From positions 1-24,038 of the IMG/VR virus record IMGVR_UViG_3300032331_000095: a DNA stretch of 24,038 bases. One strand, given 5' to 3'. The stretch comes from a virus. This document shows, in pieces, positions 1-8,639 of this stretch (its first letter is position 1; every line of letters starts with the position of its first letter). Made by a program: the position numbers and the translations under genes. The notes below the pieces were generated by a model. It was not told the DNA's origin. It was given only the letters and a program-made list of their open reading frames with translations, and searched no databases.

Positions 1-74
1 TACTGAGGAGCTACAGCCGCCGTTTCTCTGGTCGTCTGTACATTTGGTGGTGCTTCACCTTGGAATAGTCCCAT
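1..74 (-). CDS. N-terminal fragment of the next virion gene (runs off left edge)
   Basis: An ATG at 74 opens a frame that continues to the window edge: MGLFQGEAPPNVQTTRETAA then VAPQ. The Shine-Dalgarno AAGGAG lies at the end of the 2018-aa gene, and only 3 nt separate that gene's TAA from this ATG. From memory, MGLFQ...PPNVxTT...APQ is the usual beginning of a virion structural protein that follows this gene cluster in aquatic phages. Only 24 codons are visible, so length and function cannot be judged. Confidence 0.7.
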   Translation of the reverse strand, partial: MGLFQGEAPPNVQTTRETAAVAPQ

Positions 75-77
75 TTT

Positions 78-3000
78 TTAGCTCCTTACCGTTTTTTTCA
101 GGTAGTCAAGTGGTGATTTCAATGCTGGCGGAGGTAGGTCTTTTGGTTTCTTAGACCTAGCTCTGGCGCGTATAGAGTGCATCATTTCGTATAGTTTATC
201 TGAACCAGCCTTGGTTGAGCCGTTTCCTAACGCAGAAACTACGTCAGCAGGGAATACAAACTCACCGTCAGCCAACATGGCTTTGATGTCGTCAGACTGT
301 CCATCACCGTCACCAGCTACGTGGGCACCATGGCGGAAGTCCATACGTCCATCAGGGCGAGGAAGGGCTCCCAAGGCGCCGCCAGACTTAACTAGCAGGG
401 GCAGGGGCATAGCGCCACCAGAAGCCATTTGCAAGGGGGCAACGAACCCACCTGCTTTCATGGCAACTTCCTCCTCTGGCTGATTCCCAAACAACGTATC
501 TAAGTCGTCTGGGGCGTTGCCGTATTTCCATGTACCCTGATCTGGCATATCTGATTCCTGTGTATTAACTTTGGGTAATGACTCCATTTTCTCAGTATTC
601 ATGCCTTCTTGCAAAGCATGGAGCTGAGCGAGGGGATCCACGAACTTGTCCTGAGTCATGTACGCCTTCAGCATTTGGGGTGGCAGGCGTCCTAAATCAG
701 CTCCTTGAACCATACCAGCCATTAAACCAGCAGTTAACGCCGTTGGTGTTTTGGATGTTGGCGTGGTTGGAGTTGTGGGAGTTTTTGGCGTGACTGGGGG
801 GACAGGCGTGACTGGAGTGACTGGCGTAACTTTTTTGTCGTCTATAACAGTAGTTGTGCCGCCGAGCAAATCATTTATTACGTTGATTTGATCTTTTTTC
901 TCAGTTGCATCATTTGCCGCGGTTGTAGCAAGGGCGGTAACGGTTGCAACATTGACGTTCAAGTTTGTCACCGCGGCAACAGCGGCTTGAACGGCATCAG
1001 CAACACTTACATTGTTTGCGACAGCCGCCTGAACTGCGGCAGTCACAGCCGTGTTGACGGCGCTTGTGGTGCTGACGTTATTGGAAACGGCGGCTTGTAC
1101 AGCAGAATTAACAGCGGTATTTATTGCCGTAGAAACCGTAGCCGCGGTCATTGTGTTATTGGCAACACTTGTACTGATCGCAGTCGAAACAGCATAGTTC
1201 ACGGCTGAAGTTACCGCGGCAGTTGTGCTTGCGGTGCTTGTAGAAGCAGTGTTTACAGCAGATGTAACAGCCGAATTGATTGCTGTAGATGCGTTGACAT
1301 TGTTTGCAACGGCTGAAGATACGGCAGAGGATACGGCAGAACTGACCGCGGTACTTGCGTTTACATTGCTTGCTACAGCACTGGAAACAGCAGATGAAAC
1401 CGCTGAGTTGATGGCTGTAGATGTATTGACGTTACTGCCAACAGCAGATGTGACGGCAGAACTTACTGCTGAATTGATGGCTGTCTCAGAACTTACCTTG
1501 TTGTTGATCGCAGAACTGATTGAGTTAGAGACAGATGTGTCGATTGCGTTCTGAACATTCAAACCAGAGGATGCCGCTTGTTGAATGCTTGTAGAAACGT
1601 AAGACTCAACTTCAGTGGCGTTGGCAATTGAGCCAACACTTCCTAAAGTCAAGGCGGCTGTCAAGCCTACGTTAGCAATTGTGCTACGCAAGCTGTCAAG
1701 AATAGTTGTCTGCTTTGATTGATCCAGCTTGTTAAAGTCAATGGCTTCACTGCTAACTTGGTTCAAACCTTGGTTGGATGTGTCACCAACCTTAGCACCA
1801 AAAGATGCGCCGCTGGTTAACAATGACGTATCAGGGGAAACAGCCGTACGGTCAGCGTCAGCAATTTGTTTGGTATCTGCACCACTTGCCGCTCTTGTAG
1901 CAGTAGAGATACCGCTAGAGGTTCCTACAGCCGCTGTGGTAGCAATGATAGTGTCTTTAAGAGCTTTTTGGAAGTCGTCAAACGTAGCGTCTTTGCTTAG
2001 ACCAAACGAGGCAAACTTGTCTACGCTGAATTGGGCAATGGTTGTTAATAGCTCTGTGGCGTTTTCGCTGAGTAAGCCGCCACCAGCCCTTTTTAGGGTG
2101 TCAACAATTTGGGTTACAGAGCCTGTGACTGGAATGCCCTTCATGATCGCCTTCATCCCCGGGATCCCTAGCATCTCGCCAGTCACCTCAAGCGCGGTCA
2201 TTGCCGCTGTACGCTTGGCATTATCAGTAGTGCTCAAACCAGCGTTAGCGCCCTCAACCCATGAGTTGTTAGCCACGACCCCAGCAATGGTGGCAACACC
2301 CGCATACGGGCCACCAATTGTGTACGCAACCGCAGACTCAATACCAGAGGCAATACCGCCTGCAATAACTTTTTCATCGCCAACCAACTTGGACATAGAT
2401 TTGTCTTTGTCGTTGACTAATAGGTTTTGTACGCCAGCAAAAGACTTTGTATCTTGACCCATTAGGTCACCCAAGAACTGAGCACCACGTACACCTAGCC
2501 CAGCAATATCAGCCGCGGCAAGATTACCAGCAGTTTTAGCTACGTCAACAGCAGTTGCAATTGAACCTTTGTCCCAAGCTTTGAGGGTGGGAGACCCAGC
2601 AGGAGCGGCTACATCTCCTGCCCCAGTTGGGTTGAGGGCGGCAGTCTGTTTTAACAGCGTGTCAATGACCTTAAATGTCATTGAATCTGCGCCTTTTAAC
2701 AACGTAGCTTTTTGTGCGTCAGTAGCGTTAGCGTACGTGCTGACAAACTTTGCCATCTCATCTTTAGTCAGATCAGCGGGATTGAACTCTGCACTGGTCA
2801 GGTTCTTAGACAGCTTGTCGTTCACATAGTTTGTGATCGTGGCGTTTGCGCCAGTTGCGGCAGTAGTCGTTGGAGCTGTTGACGACGTTACAAGCGTCTG
2901 CTCTTTGCCACTAGGATCTGTCCACTTGAATGTAGTGTTGGCGCCTAACTCAGCCAAAGCAACCTTTTTGGCATCAGCGGCTGTTGTGGCTTCGCTGAGT

Positions 3001-6000
3001 TTGGACTCAAGTATTGCATTACGCATCTGAGAGTCAGACGCGGTCATGTTGTATGTCTGACCACCGTATGTAAATTGAGAGCCAGTCGGGTTGCGCAACT
3101 TAGCCAAAGCGGCGGCTTCATCTAAATCGTTAGCCTCGGCGTTACCAATAACCGTGTTGTTGGCTTTTGCAGTAGCGGCGGCTTGCGCATCTACACCCTC
3201 AAACTCACCACCTTTAAGGTTTGCGGTTGTGGTAGCGGCTGTGTTTGTTGCTAGTGCATCAGACTCGAGCTGTTTAACTGTATTTTCGGCGTTGTTGTTT
3301 CCGACGTTGTATGTTTTGCCGTCAAATGTGAACTTGGTATAACCCTGTGCGTCAGCAAACTCTGCGGCGGCGTTGACATCACGAGCACCAGATGCGTCAA
3401 TGGTTGTTTGTTTATCAATCTCAGCAGTTACAGCGTCATTGATCGTCTTATCAGCGGCGATAGCAGTAGAGATAGTATCTGTCTTGACGGCTTTTGTGGC
3501 GGCTGTTCCAGCAGTCAGAGCGGCGTCAACCAAGTCGCTCATGGACAGATTGCCACCGTTTTTAATGGTGGTTGAAATTACAGACCTTGTAAAATCTTGT
3601 TCGCCTTTTGATAGATCTTTGAAGCCATCAATGTTGTCAGTAATTTTACCCACGCCAACATCAACTGCTCCATCAACCAATGACGAAATAATATCTGCTT
3701 TGCCTTCGCTGGATACAAATTTTCCTACGCTTCGTCCAATGACGTTTGCGGCATCAGCACCCACAGTGCTAACAAGATCAGCATTTCCAGCAACATTTCC
3801 AGCAATCTCTCCACCAACGTATGTAAGCAGTGCCGCTTTAGCTATCTCGTCCGCACTCTTTCCCATAGCCATTTGAAGTGCGGCTACGCCTGCTGGGCCA
3901 CCATAAAAAGCCGCGGCGGCAGTAGCAATCTTGCCAAGCAGTGGGTTGTCTGCAAACATGTTCACCAACGTGTTTGAAGATCCGTATGTTGTGTAGAAAA
4001 CAGGGGCGCCCTGTGAGAAGTCTACGCGGTAACCAGTGTTTCCTGAACCTCTGGTTGTTCCGCCAAAAGCACCTTCTTGCGGGGAATCGAGTGTAATTGC
4101 TACACCAGTTTTTGTATTTCCAAGTGTTTTGCCGCCAGTTTCAGCTACTAACTTTCCGTCTATTTTCTTAAGCTTTGATGAGTCAACGTAGTCATAACCT
4201 TCGCCGTTATTTACGCCATATACAGTTTCTAATTTTGCGTCAGCCGCTACTGGTACAAATGTACTGATCTCATTACCTTCGCTATCAAGTTGTCCAGTGC
4301 CTTTGTATGTGCCGTATGTAACTGTGCCGTCTTGGTTATATTGCGCGTTTAGGAATTGACCGTTAAGACGTTTTTGCCCTGTGTCTTCTACTGCCGCATA
4401 CTCAGCAACTTGACCAAAATCATAAATATTTTTGATGCCAATTTTAGAAAGTTTAGCCGCTATGTCTGCGGCGTTTGCTTCCTTAGATCCCCAACCTTCA
4501 CCAGTCCAATTAGATGTTGTACCTTGGTCAAGAATTTGTTGCGTTAAAAATGCTATGTCTGGATTTCCAACCAAGTTTGGATTCCAAGAACTTACATCTC
4601 TACCATCGGCGCTAAAAATCTTCCCATCTTTGGTTAAATACAAACCATTCTTTAAATCAAACGAATCTTTCAAACCGCCGCTCAGTTCAAACGGAGACTT
4701 GCGCCCTTCTTCGCTTCCGTAATAGGTATAGTGATCTGCCACATACTCATCTGGGGTCATATAGCCGTTTTGAGCGGCATACGTGGCATAAGCGGAGGCT
4801 ACATCTGGGTTGGCTTTAAAGTAAGCATCAGTTGAAGCAGTGTTACCAGTTGTCGATCCAGTTGCGGCTTTTTCAGTCGTTGCCCCAGTAGTCAGTTCCG
4901 CTTTTTGTGCCGCAGTCAAATTGTCAGTTACAGGGTACCCGTCGGCATCAATAATGACTCCACCAGACGTGCGAAAAGTTCCGTTGCCCAAGTCAACAGG
5001 TTTAGACATTCCGCCTGTAACAACATTATTTGTTGTGGCTTGCGCTAGAGCGCCTGTTGTACTTGTGTCTGCGCTTTTAGAGGCTATATTAGTACCAGCA
5101 ACACTATCAACTACTTTAGCAACGGCTGTAAGGTCTGTAGTGTCAACTGTGGCTAACTTACTATCTACTACAGCTTTATCGATAGGACTGAGGCCTCTGT
5201 ACGCGTCTTCTAACTTGTCAATATATGCTGTTTTTGAGGCTTGATCTTTTAAATGGAACCCGCTTGCGTCCATCAAAGTTTTGTCATTTAGCAACCCAGA
5301 CATAACATCAACAAGGGTTACGTTGCTATTGTTCGCCGCCACATCTCTATACAAATCGTCCATCTTTAGATCTGTACGTGTAATAGCATCGGTATACGAG
5401 TCAGCAGTTGGAGCACCAGACAGAATTACTTTGACGCCTTGTGCATCAAGTCGAGAAACAATTTCATTTAAGTTGTTGGTGATGGTAGTTCGGTCAACAC
5501 CAGTTGCAATGTCATTTCCACCAATGCTTAATACAACGGTAGAGCCCGGCGCAAAGGTTCCCCCGTCTCGCTCAAAAACATTTAATTGGTTTAGTACATC
5601 TGAGGTTGTTTGACCACCTATAGCTGTGTTTATGACATTTTGACCAAACTCAGTATTAGCTATGTTTGTAAAGTCGTCACCAGCTAACCAACTGTCACCA
5701 GCCAAAATTACACCGCTTAATTGGTTATTGCCAGTCGTTGATCCAGTAGTAGCCTGAGTTAGGGCGCCATTTGCCGCTCTACTATCTGCTGTAGAAGTGT
5801 TATTTACGGATTGATTCAGGGCGCCTGTTGCAACTGTATTGTTAGTTAAATTATCCGCATTAAAAGCCGTGTCTTGTGTTGTTTGAAGCGCGCCTGTGTT
5901 GGCTGTGTTATTTGCGGCTGTAGTATCTGTGGCTGTATTGTTTGCAACTTGTGTCAATGCACCATCTGTTGCTGTTGTGGCGACTGGACGATACGGGGCA

Positions 6001-6134
6001 AATACAGACGAAATTGCATTTTCATCTAAGCCCATAGATCTAAATTGCGTGATTAAGTCATTGGTAGCATCTCTTCCACCAAAAACGTCATACACATCTT
6101 CATAAGAAGTAGAAAAATTTGTTGGTAACGCCAT
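78..6134 (-). CDS. Giant internal/ejection-type virion protein with SGNH hydrolase domain
   Basis: 2018 aa. Residues about 55-130 hold GAL-type repeats (GALTQ, GALNQ). An SGNH hydrolase-like domain spans about 140-310: GDSW with nucleophile Ser148, Gly173-174 (GGQTT), GGND with Asn207, and His294; the usual Asp three before that His is Ser291. About 436-482 is a YFKANPDVASAYATY ... HYTYYGSEEGR motif. Long Ala-rich helical regions with weakly hydrophobic stretches (about 725-760, 1255-1292, 1312-1338, 1482-1506) follow, then 22-residue Ala/Ser/Val repeats (about 1530-1725), a Thr/Pro linker (about 1767-1802) and a conserved C-terminus (SDDIKAMLADGEFVFPADVV, ALGNGSTKAGSDKLYEMM). Length, Ala-rich helices and position suggest an ejection or tape-measure-like protein. 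GGTGA lies upstream of the ATG. Confidence 0.8.
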   Translation of the reverse strand: MALPTNFSTSYEDVYDVFGGRDATNDLITQFRSMGLDENAISSVFAPYRPVATTATDGALTQVANNTATDTTAANNTANTGALQTTQDTAFNADNLTNNTVATGALNQSVNNTSTADSRAANGALTQATTGSTTGNNQLSGVILAGDSWLAGDDFTNIANTEFGQNVINTAIGGQTTSDVLNQLNVFERDGGTFAPGSTVVLSIGGNDIATGVDRTTITNNLNEIVSRLDAQGVKVILSGAPTADSYTDAITRTDLKMDDLYRDVAANNSNVTLVDVMSGLLNDKTLMDASGFHLKDQASKTAYIDKLEDAYRGLSPIDKAVVDSKLATVDTTDLTAVAKVVDSVAGTNIASKSADTSTTGALAQATTNNVVTGGMSKPVDLGNGTFRTSGGVIIDADGYPVTDNLTAAQKAELTTGATTEKAATGSTTGNTASTDAYFKANPDVASAYATYAAQNGYMTPDEYVADHYTYYGSEEGRKSPFELSGGLKDSFDLKNGLYLTKDGKIFSADGRDVSSWNPNLVGNPDIAFLTQQILDQGTTSNWTGEGWGSKEANAADIAAKLSKIGIKNIYDFGQVAEYAAVEDTGQKRLNGQFLNAQYNQDGTVTYGTYKGTGQLDSEGNEISTFVPVAADAKLETVYGVNNGEGYDYVDSSKLKKIDGKLVAETGGKTLGNTKTGVAITLDSPQEGAFGGTTRGSGNTGYRVDFSQGAPVFYTTYGSSNTLVNMFADNPLLGKIATAAAAFYGGPAGVAALQMAMGKSADEIAKAALLTYVGGEIAGNVAGNADLVSTVGADAANVIGRSVGKFVSSEGKADIISSLVDGAVDVGVGKITDNIDGFKDLSKGEQDFTRSVISTTIKNGGNLSMSDLVDAALTAGTAATKAVKTDTISTAIAADKTINDAVTAEIDKQTTIDASGARDVNAAAEFADAQGYTKFTFDGKTYNVGNNNAENTVKQLESDALATNTAATTTANLKGGEFEGVDAQAAATAKANNTVIGNAEANDLDEAAALAKLRNPTGSQFTYGGQTYNMTASDSQMRNAILESKLSEATTAADAKKVALAELGANTTFKWTDPSGKEQTLVTSSTAPTTTAATGANATITNYVNDKLSKNLTSAEFNPADLTKDEMAKFVSTYANATDAQKATLLKGADSMTFKVIDTLLKQTAALNPTGAGDVAAPAGSPTLKAWDKGSIATAVDVAKTAGNLAAADIAGLGVRGAQFLGDLMGQDTKSFAGVQNLLVNDKDKSMSKLVGDEKVIAGGIASGIESAVAYTIGGPYAGVATIAGVVANNSWVEGANAGLSTTDNAKRTAAMTALEVTGEMLGIPGMKAIMKGIPVTGSVTQIVDTLKRAGGGLLSENATELLTTIAQFSVDKFASFGLSKDATFDDFQKALKDTIIATTAAVGTSSGISTATRAASGADTKQIADADRTAVSPDTSLLTSGASFGAKVGDTSNQGLNQVSSEAIDFNKLDQSKQTTILDSLRSTIANVGLTAALTLGSVGSIANATEVESYVSTSIQQAASSGLNVQNAIDTSVSNSISSAINNKVSSETAINSAVSSAVTSAVGSNVNTSTAINSAVSSAVSSAVASNVNASTAVSSAVSSAVSSAVANNVNASTAINSAVTSAVNTASTSTASTTAAVTSAVNYAVSTAISTSVANNTMTAATVSTAINTAVNSAVQAAVSNNVSTTSAVNTAVTAAVQAAVANNVSVADAVQAAVAAVTNLNVNVATVTALATTAANDATEKKDQINVINDLLGGTTTVIDDKKVTPVTPVTPVPPVTPKTPTTPTTPTSKTPTALTAGLMAGMVQGADLGRLPPQMLKAYMTQDKFVDPLAQLHALQEGMNTEKMESLPKVNTQESDMPDQGTWKYGNAPDDLDTLFGNQPEEEVAMKAGGFVAPLQMASGGAMPLPLLVKSGGALGALPRPDGRMDFRHGAHVAGDGDGQSDDIKAMLADGEFVFPADVVSALGNGSTKAGSDKLYEMMHSIRARARSKKPKDLPPPALKSPLDYLKKTVRS
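960..1545 (-). repeat. 66-bp tandem repeats encoding hendecad helix repeats
   Basis: Within the 2018-aa gene, homologous sequence recurs with a 66-bp period; units can be aligned starting at 1207, 1273, 1339, 1405 and 1471 (plus-strand coordinates), for example GAATTGATTGCTGTAGATG versus GAGTTGATGGCTGTAGATG. Further, more degenerate copies lie toward 960. The protein unit is 22 residues of the form AINSAVSSAVSSAVASNVN plus AST. Val/Ile recur every four residues with one longer step, equivalent to two 11-residue repeats, as in extended amphipathic helices. Confidence 0.75.
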
Positions 6135-6135
6135 A

Positions 6136-6396
6136 TCAATTCACCGATGGGTTAACTGAGTTGACAAGAGCTTCAGCCCATTCTTGCCAGTCGTCGAAGA
6201 TGAAGGGGCCGGGGATCCCCTCGTTGGTAAACACATCAATCGCCTTCAGCCCAGCCGCCCAATCTTGCCAGTTTGTTTGTGCATCTGGTATAGCCAACTG
6301 TTGCGCGGCATACTGCTCGCACATAAGCGACGCCCACGACTCAAAGGTGTGGTAGCGTGGGTCAAAGACCAATGCGGTGTTGAGTATTGTTGCCAT
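6136..6396 (-). CDS. Small tail-cluster protein, function unknown
   Basis: An 86-aa acidic protein opening MATILNTALVFDPRYHTFES, with WASLMCEQYAAQQLAIPDAQ, DWAAGLKAIDVFTNEGIPGP and a C-terminal FDDWQEWAEALVNSVNPSVN. It is Trp-rich and probably helical, with no signal or membrane segment. From memory it belongs to a small family always found between the large tail protein and the giant internal protein in this kind of phage cluster, without an assigned role; small size and acidity would suit a tail-completion or chaperone protein. It shares one base with the upstream stop (TGATG), and the giant gene starts 1 nt after its own stop. Confidence 0.7.
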   Translation of the reverse strand: MATILNTALVFDPRYHTFESWASLMCEQYAAQQLAIPDAQTNWQDWAAGLKAIDVFTNEGIPGPFIFDDWQEWAEALVNSVNPSVN

Positions 6397-8639
6397 CAGT
6401 AAGGTCTCACGTCACCAAAGTCAGCGTCTAGGATTACTTTACCAACTTGGTAGTTACCACCAGTTACGTTAGAGACAAACTTTAAACGAAGCTCTCGGCG
6501 CTGTTCACGCATGTCAACTTTGCCTGTCGTTGATGAAAACGTATATGCGGCAGAGGTTACATCTTCAGACTGAGCGAATGGGCGTCCAGTTACGTAGACA
6601 TCCATATTTCCAGCTTGTACAAAGTCAGGCTCAATACGCTCCAAGCGGAGCCATTTGTTCTCGCCAACAGGAGAGGGCTGGGAAGGCCCACCAGAGACCA
6701 AACCTATGTCATTTGTTTCAAAATAAGACTCAATTGCCACAGCAAGAGCGCCACTAACCTTATCTGTGCCAATCTCGTTTTGATACAAAGACACAAAGTT
6801 CATCAAAGTGGCAACTGTTAAGACAAACCCAGAACCACCAGCAATTGATGCAGACAGCGTGTTTCCAACTACGTAGTTCTTTCCATGACCGTTGATCACC
6901 ACAGTGGTCACAATACCACCTGCAACAGTGATATTTGCTGTAGCTCCTGTGCCTGCACCACCAGTCAAAGCTTGGTTGGTGTACGTACCATTGGTGTATG
7001 CAGATCCACCATTTGTGATGGTGGCAGTTAGAACACCACCTGAAGCGTTTATGTTCCAGTCAGCGGAAATTGGAAATGGGAAGATTTGAGAGAAGTAACC
7101 AGCAGAACGCTGAGCACCCAAAGCTTCACCTGTGTCGTACCAAATATTCTCACGCACGTTGTAGATAACTGCATCTGTACATTCTGTAGCGGTACCTCGT
7201 GGGTAAAGCCACCATATCTCACCAAAACGAGGAACTTTAGTTACCCAAACCTTTTCGCGCTCAGCGTAGTTCAGGTTGTCAAAGAAATAGTTTTGGTTCA
7301 TGTTGTTTGGGATCTCTTTCACAACACCGTTGTAAAGCAAGAACCTGTCAACACCACACCAATAATAGATACCGTCGTACTCAATCACAGACTGAGAAGA
7401 TAGGATGGACGACTGCGAGGAGATCAAGTCATAGCGCCAGTACTGCGGAGGACTACCAGCACCACCGATGTAGGACACACGGATCAGTGAATCAAGGCTC
7501 CAAAACAGCCCAGAAGGCGCGTTAGAGCCGCCCCTGACAGGTAGCCCTTGGACAATCTTTCCAGTCGCTACAGAGACCTCATTTGCGTCAGCAGAGACCC
7601 AGTCTTGTACGTTACCAGCGCCAGAGTTCTTGATCAACCCATTATTGCCATACACAAAGACGTATGGGTGCAAGGTAACCACGCCACCAGAGACTGAAAT
7701 GTTGTTGTCAAAGGTGATTGTAGAAGCACCAGAAGTTGTGGCGGCGTTGGAAATAACCACGTCTTGGATCTGACCCATTGTGAAGACCAAGCCAGTTGTT
7801 GTTCCAGCGGTAGTGGTAATTGCCGCGCCACCCGAGGAGGCAGACAACGTGAAGGTCGTCGCATAGTTAGTAGCAATAATGAAATATGTCACGCCAGAGG
7901 TTAAACCAGTAGCTGTGCCAGTAGAGGTGCCTGATACAGCAACAGTTTGACCAACATAAAGACCAGTGGTAGATGTGCAAGAACACTGTCCAGCAATACC
8001 TGTAACAGCTACTGCATTCAACACTGGCACTCGTAAGTTAGCAGAGACAACAGTTGTACTAGAAGGAATACCTGTCCCTGTGATTGTTTGACCAGCGCCA
8101 ATCAGCAGGCTCTGGGTTGACAGGTACATGGTTGTGGTGGAATTCAAATACACCGACGCCGTGAACACACCAAGAGCCGCCAATGAGGTGCCAGTGATGC
8201 TCCCGCCCAAAACAGGGGTGTTGACGTTGTTGTCAATGATTGAGAGGTTTTGCCCCGGGTGCGCCAACAGCAAATTATCCCCAGAACCACTCACGTCATA
8301 GAACGTATCAAACTGCCACAAGTTGTTAGCGTTTGCCGAGAAATTGGACAGCGTCATGTCCGTGATACCAGAACCCGTCCCAGTACTGCTAATTGGAAGC
8401 AACTGCAAGCCACCCGAATACCCACTAAACACGTTGTTAAAGTTCTGCTGTGGGTTGAGGTACATCCCGCGTGAGGGGCCTGCCAAGTCGTTCACAATCT
8501 CACGATAACCACCCATCTTACGTGGACGACCTCGCTGAAAACGAACCCAACGACCTGAGTTGTAGAACTCCTTATCAAAGACAGTTCCGTCGCGCTGGAT
8601 CCCAGCCTTCGTGTCAAGGGCAAAAACCTTTTTGGTCAT
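6396..8639 (-). CDS. Large tail protein (probable tail nozzle/hub) with two inserted domains
   Basis: A 747-aa protein. The flanking core is highly conserved-looking: FALDTKAGIQRDGTVFDKEF, RWVRFQRGRPRKMGGYREI, NLLLAHPGQNLSIID, PVRGGSNAPSGLFWSLDSLI, SSQSSILSSQSVIEYDGIYY, WVTKVPRFGEIWWLYPRG, LRLERIEPDFVQAGNMD and DMREQRRELRLKFVSN. I recognise this core from aquatic phage contigs; its size and repeated WYxPRG/YNVRENxWYD blades suggest a propeller-like tail nozzle, but that is inference. Two Gly/Thr-rich segments look inserted: about residues 150-310 and 527-613 (NGGSAYTNGTYTNQALTGGA, VINGHGKNYVVGNTLSASI), the second resembling a domain of cyanophage structural proteins. It overlaps both neighbours (ATGA, TGATG). 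Confidence 0.78.
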   Translation of the reverse strand: MTKKVFALDTKAGIQRDGTVFDKEFYNSGRWVRFQRGRPRKMGGYREIVNDLAGPSRGMYLNPQQNFNNVFSGYSGGLQLLPISSTGTGSGITDMTLSNFSANANNLWQFDTFYDVSGSGDNLLLAHPGQNLSIIDNNVNTPVLGGSITGTSLAALGVFTASVYLNSTTTMYLSTQSLLIGAGQTITGTGIPSSTTVVSANLRVPVLNAVAVTGIAGQCSCTSTTGLYVGQTVAVSGTSTGTATGLTSGVTYFIIATNYATTFTLSASSGGAAITTTAGTTTGLVFTMGQIQDVVISNAATTSGASTITFDNNISVSGGVVTLHPYVFVYGNNGLIKNSGAGNVQDWVSADANEVSVATGKIVQGLPVRGGSNAPSGLFWSLDSLIRVSYIGGAGSPPQYWRYDLISSQSSILSSQSVIEYDGIYYWCGVDRFLLYNGVVKEIPNNMNQNYFFDNLNYAEREKVWVTKVPRFGEIWWLYPRGTATECTDAVIYNVRENIWYDTGEALGAQRSAGYFSQIFPFPISADWNINASGGVLTATITNGGSAYTNGTYTNQALTGGAGTGATANITVAGGIVTTVVINGHGKNYVVGNTLSASIAGGSGFVLTVATLMNFVSLYQNEIGTDKVSGALAVAIESYFETNDIGLVSGGPSQPSPVGENKWLRLERIEPDFVQAGNMDVYVTGRPFAQSEDVTSAAYTFSSTTGKVDMREQRRELRLKFVSNVTGGNYQVGKVILDADFGDVRPY

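Noticed and set aside
1225-2457. Long plus-strand open frames opposite the 2018-aa gene
   Set aside because: They mirror Ala/Ser/Val-rich repeats read in antisense, have no ribosome binding sites, and every credible gene is on the other strand.
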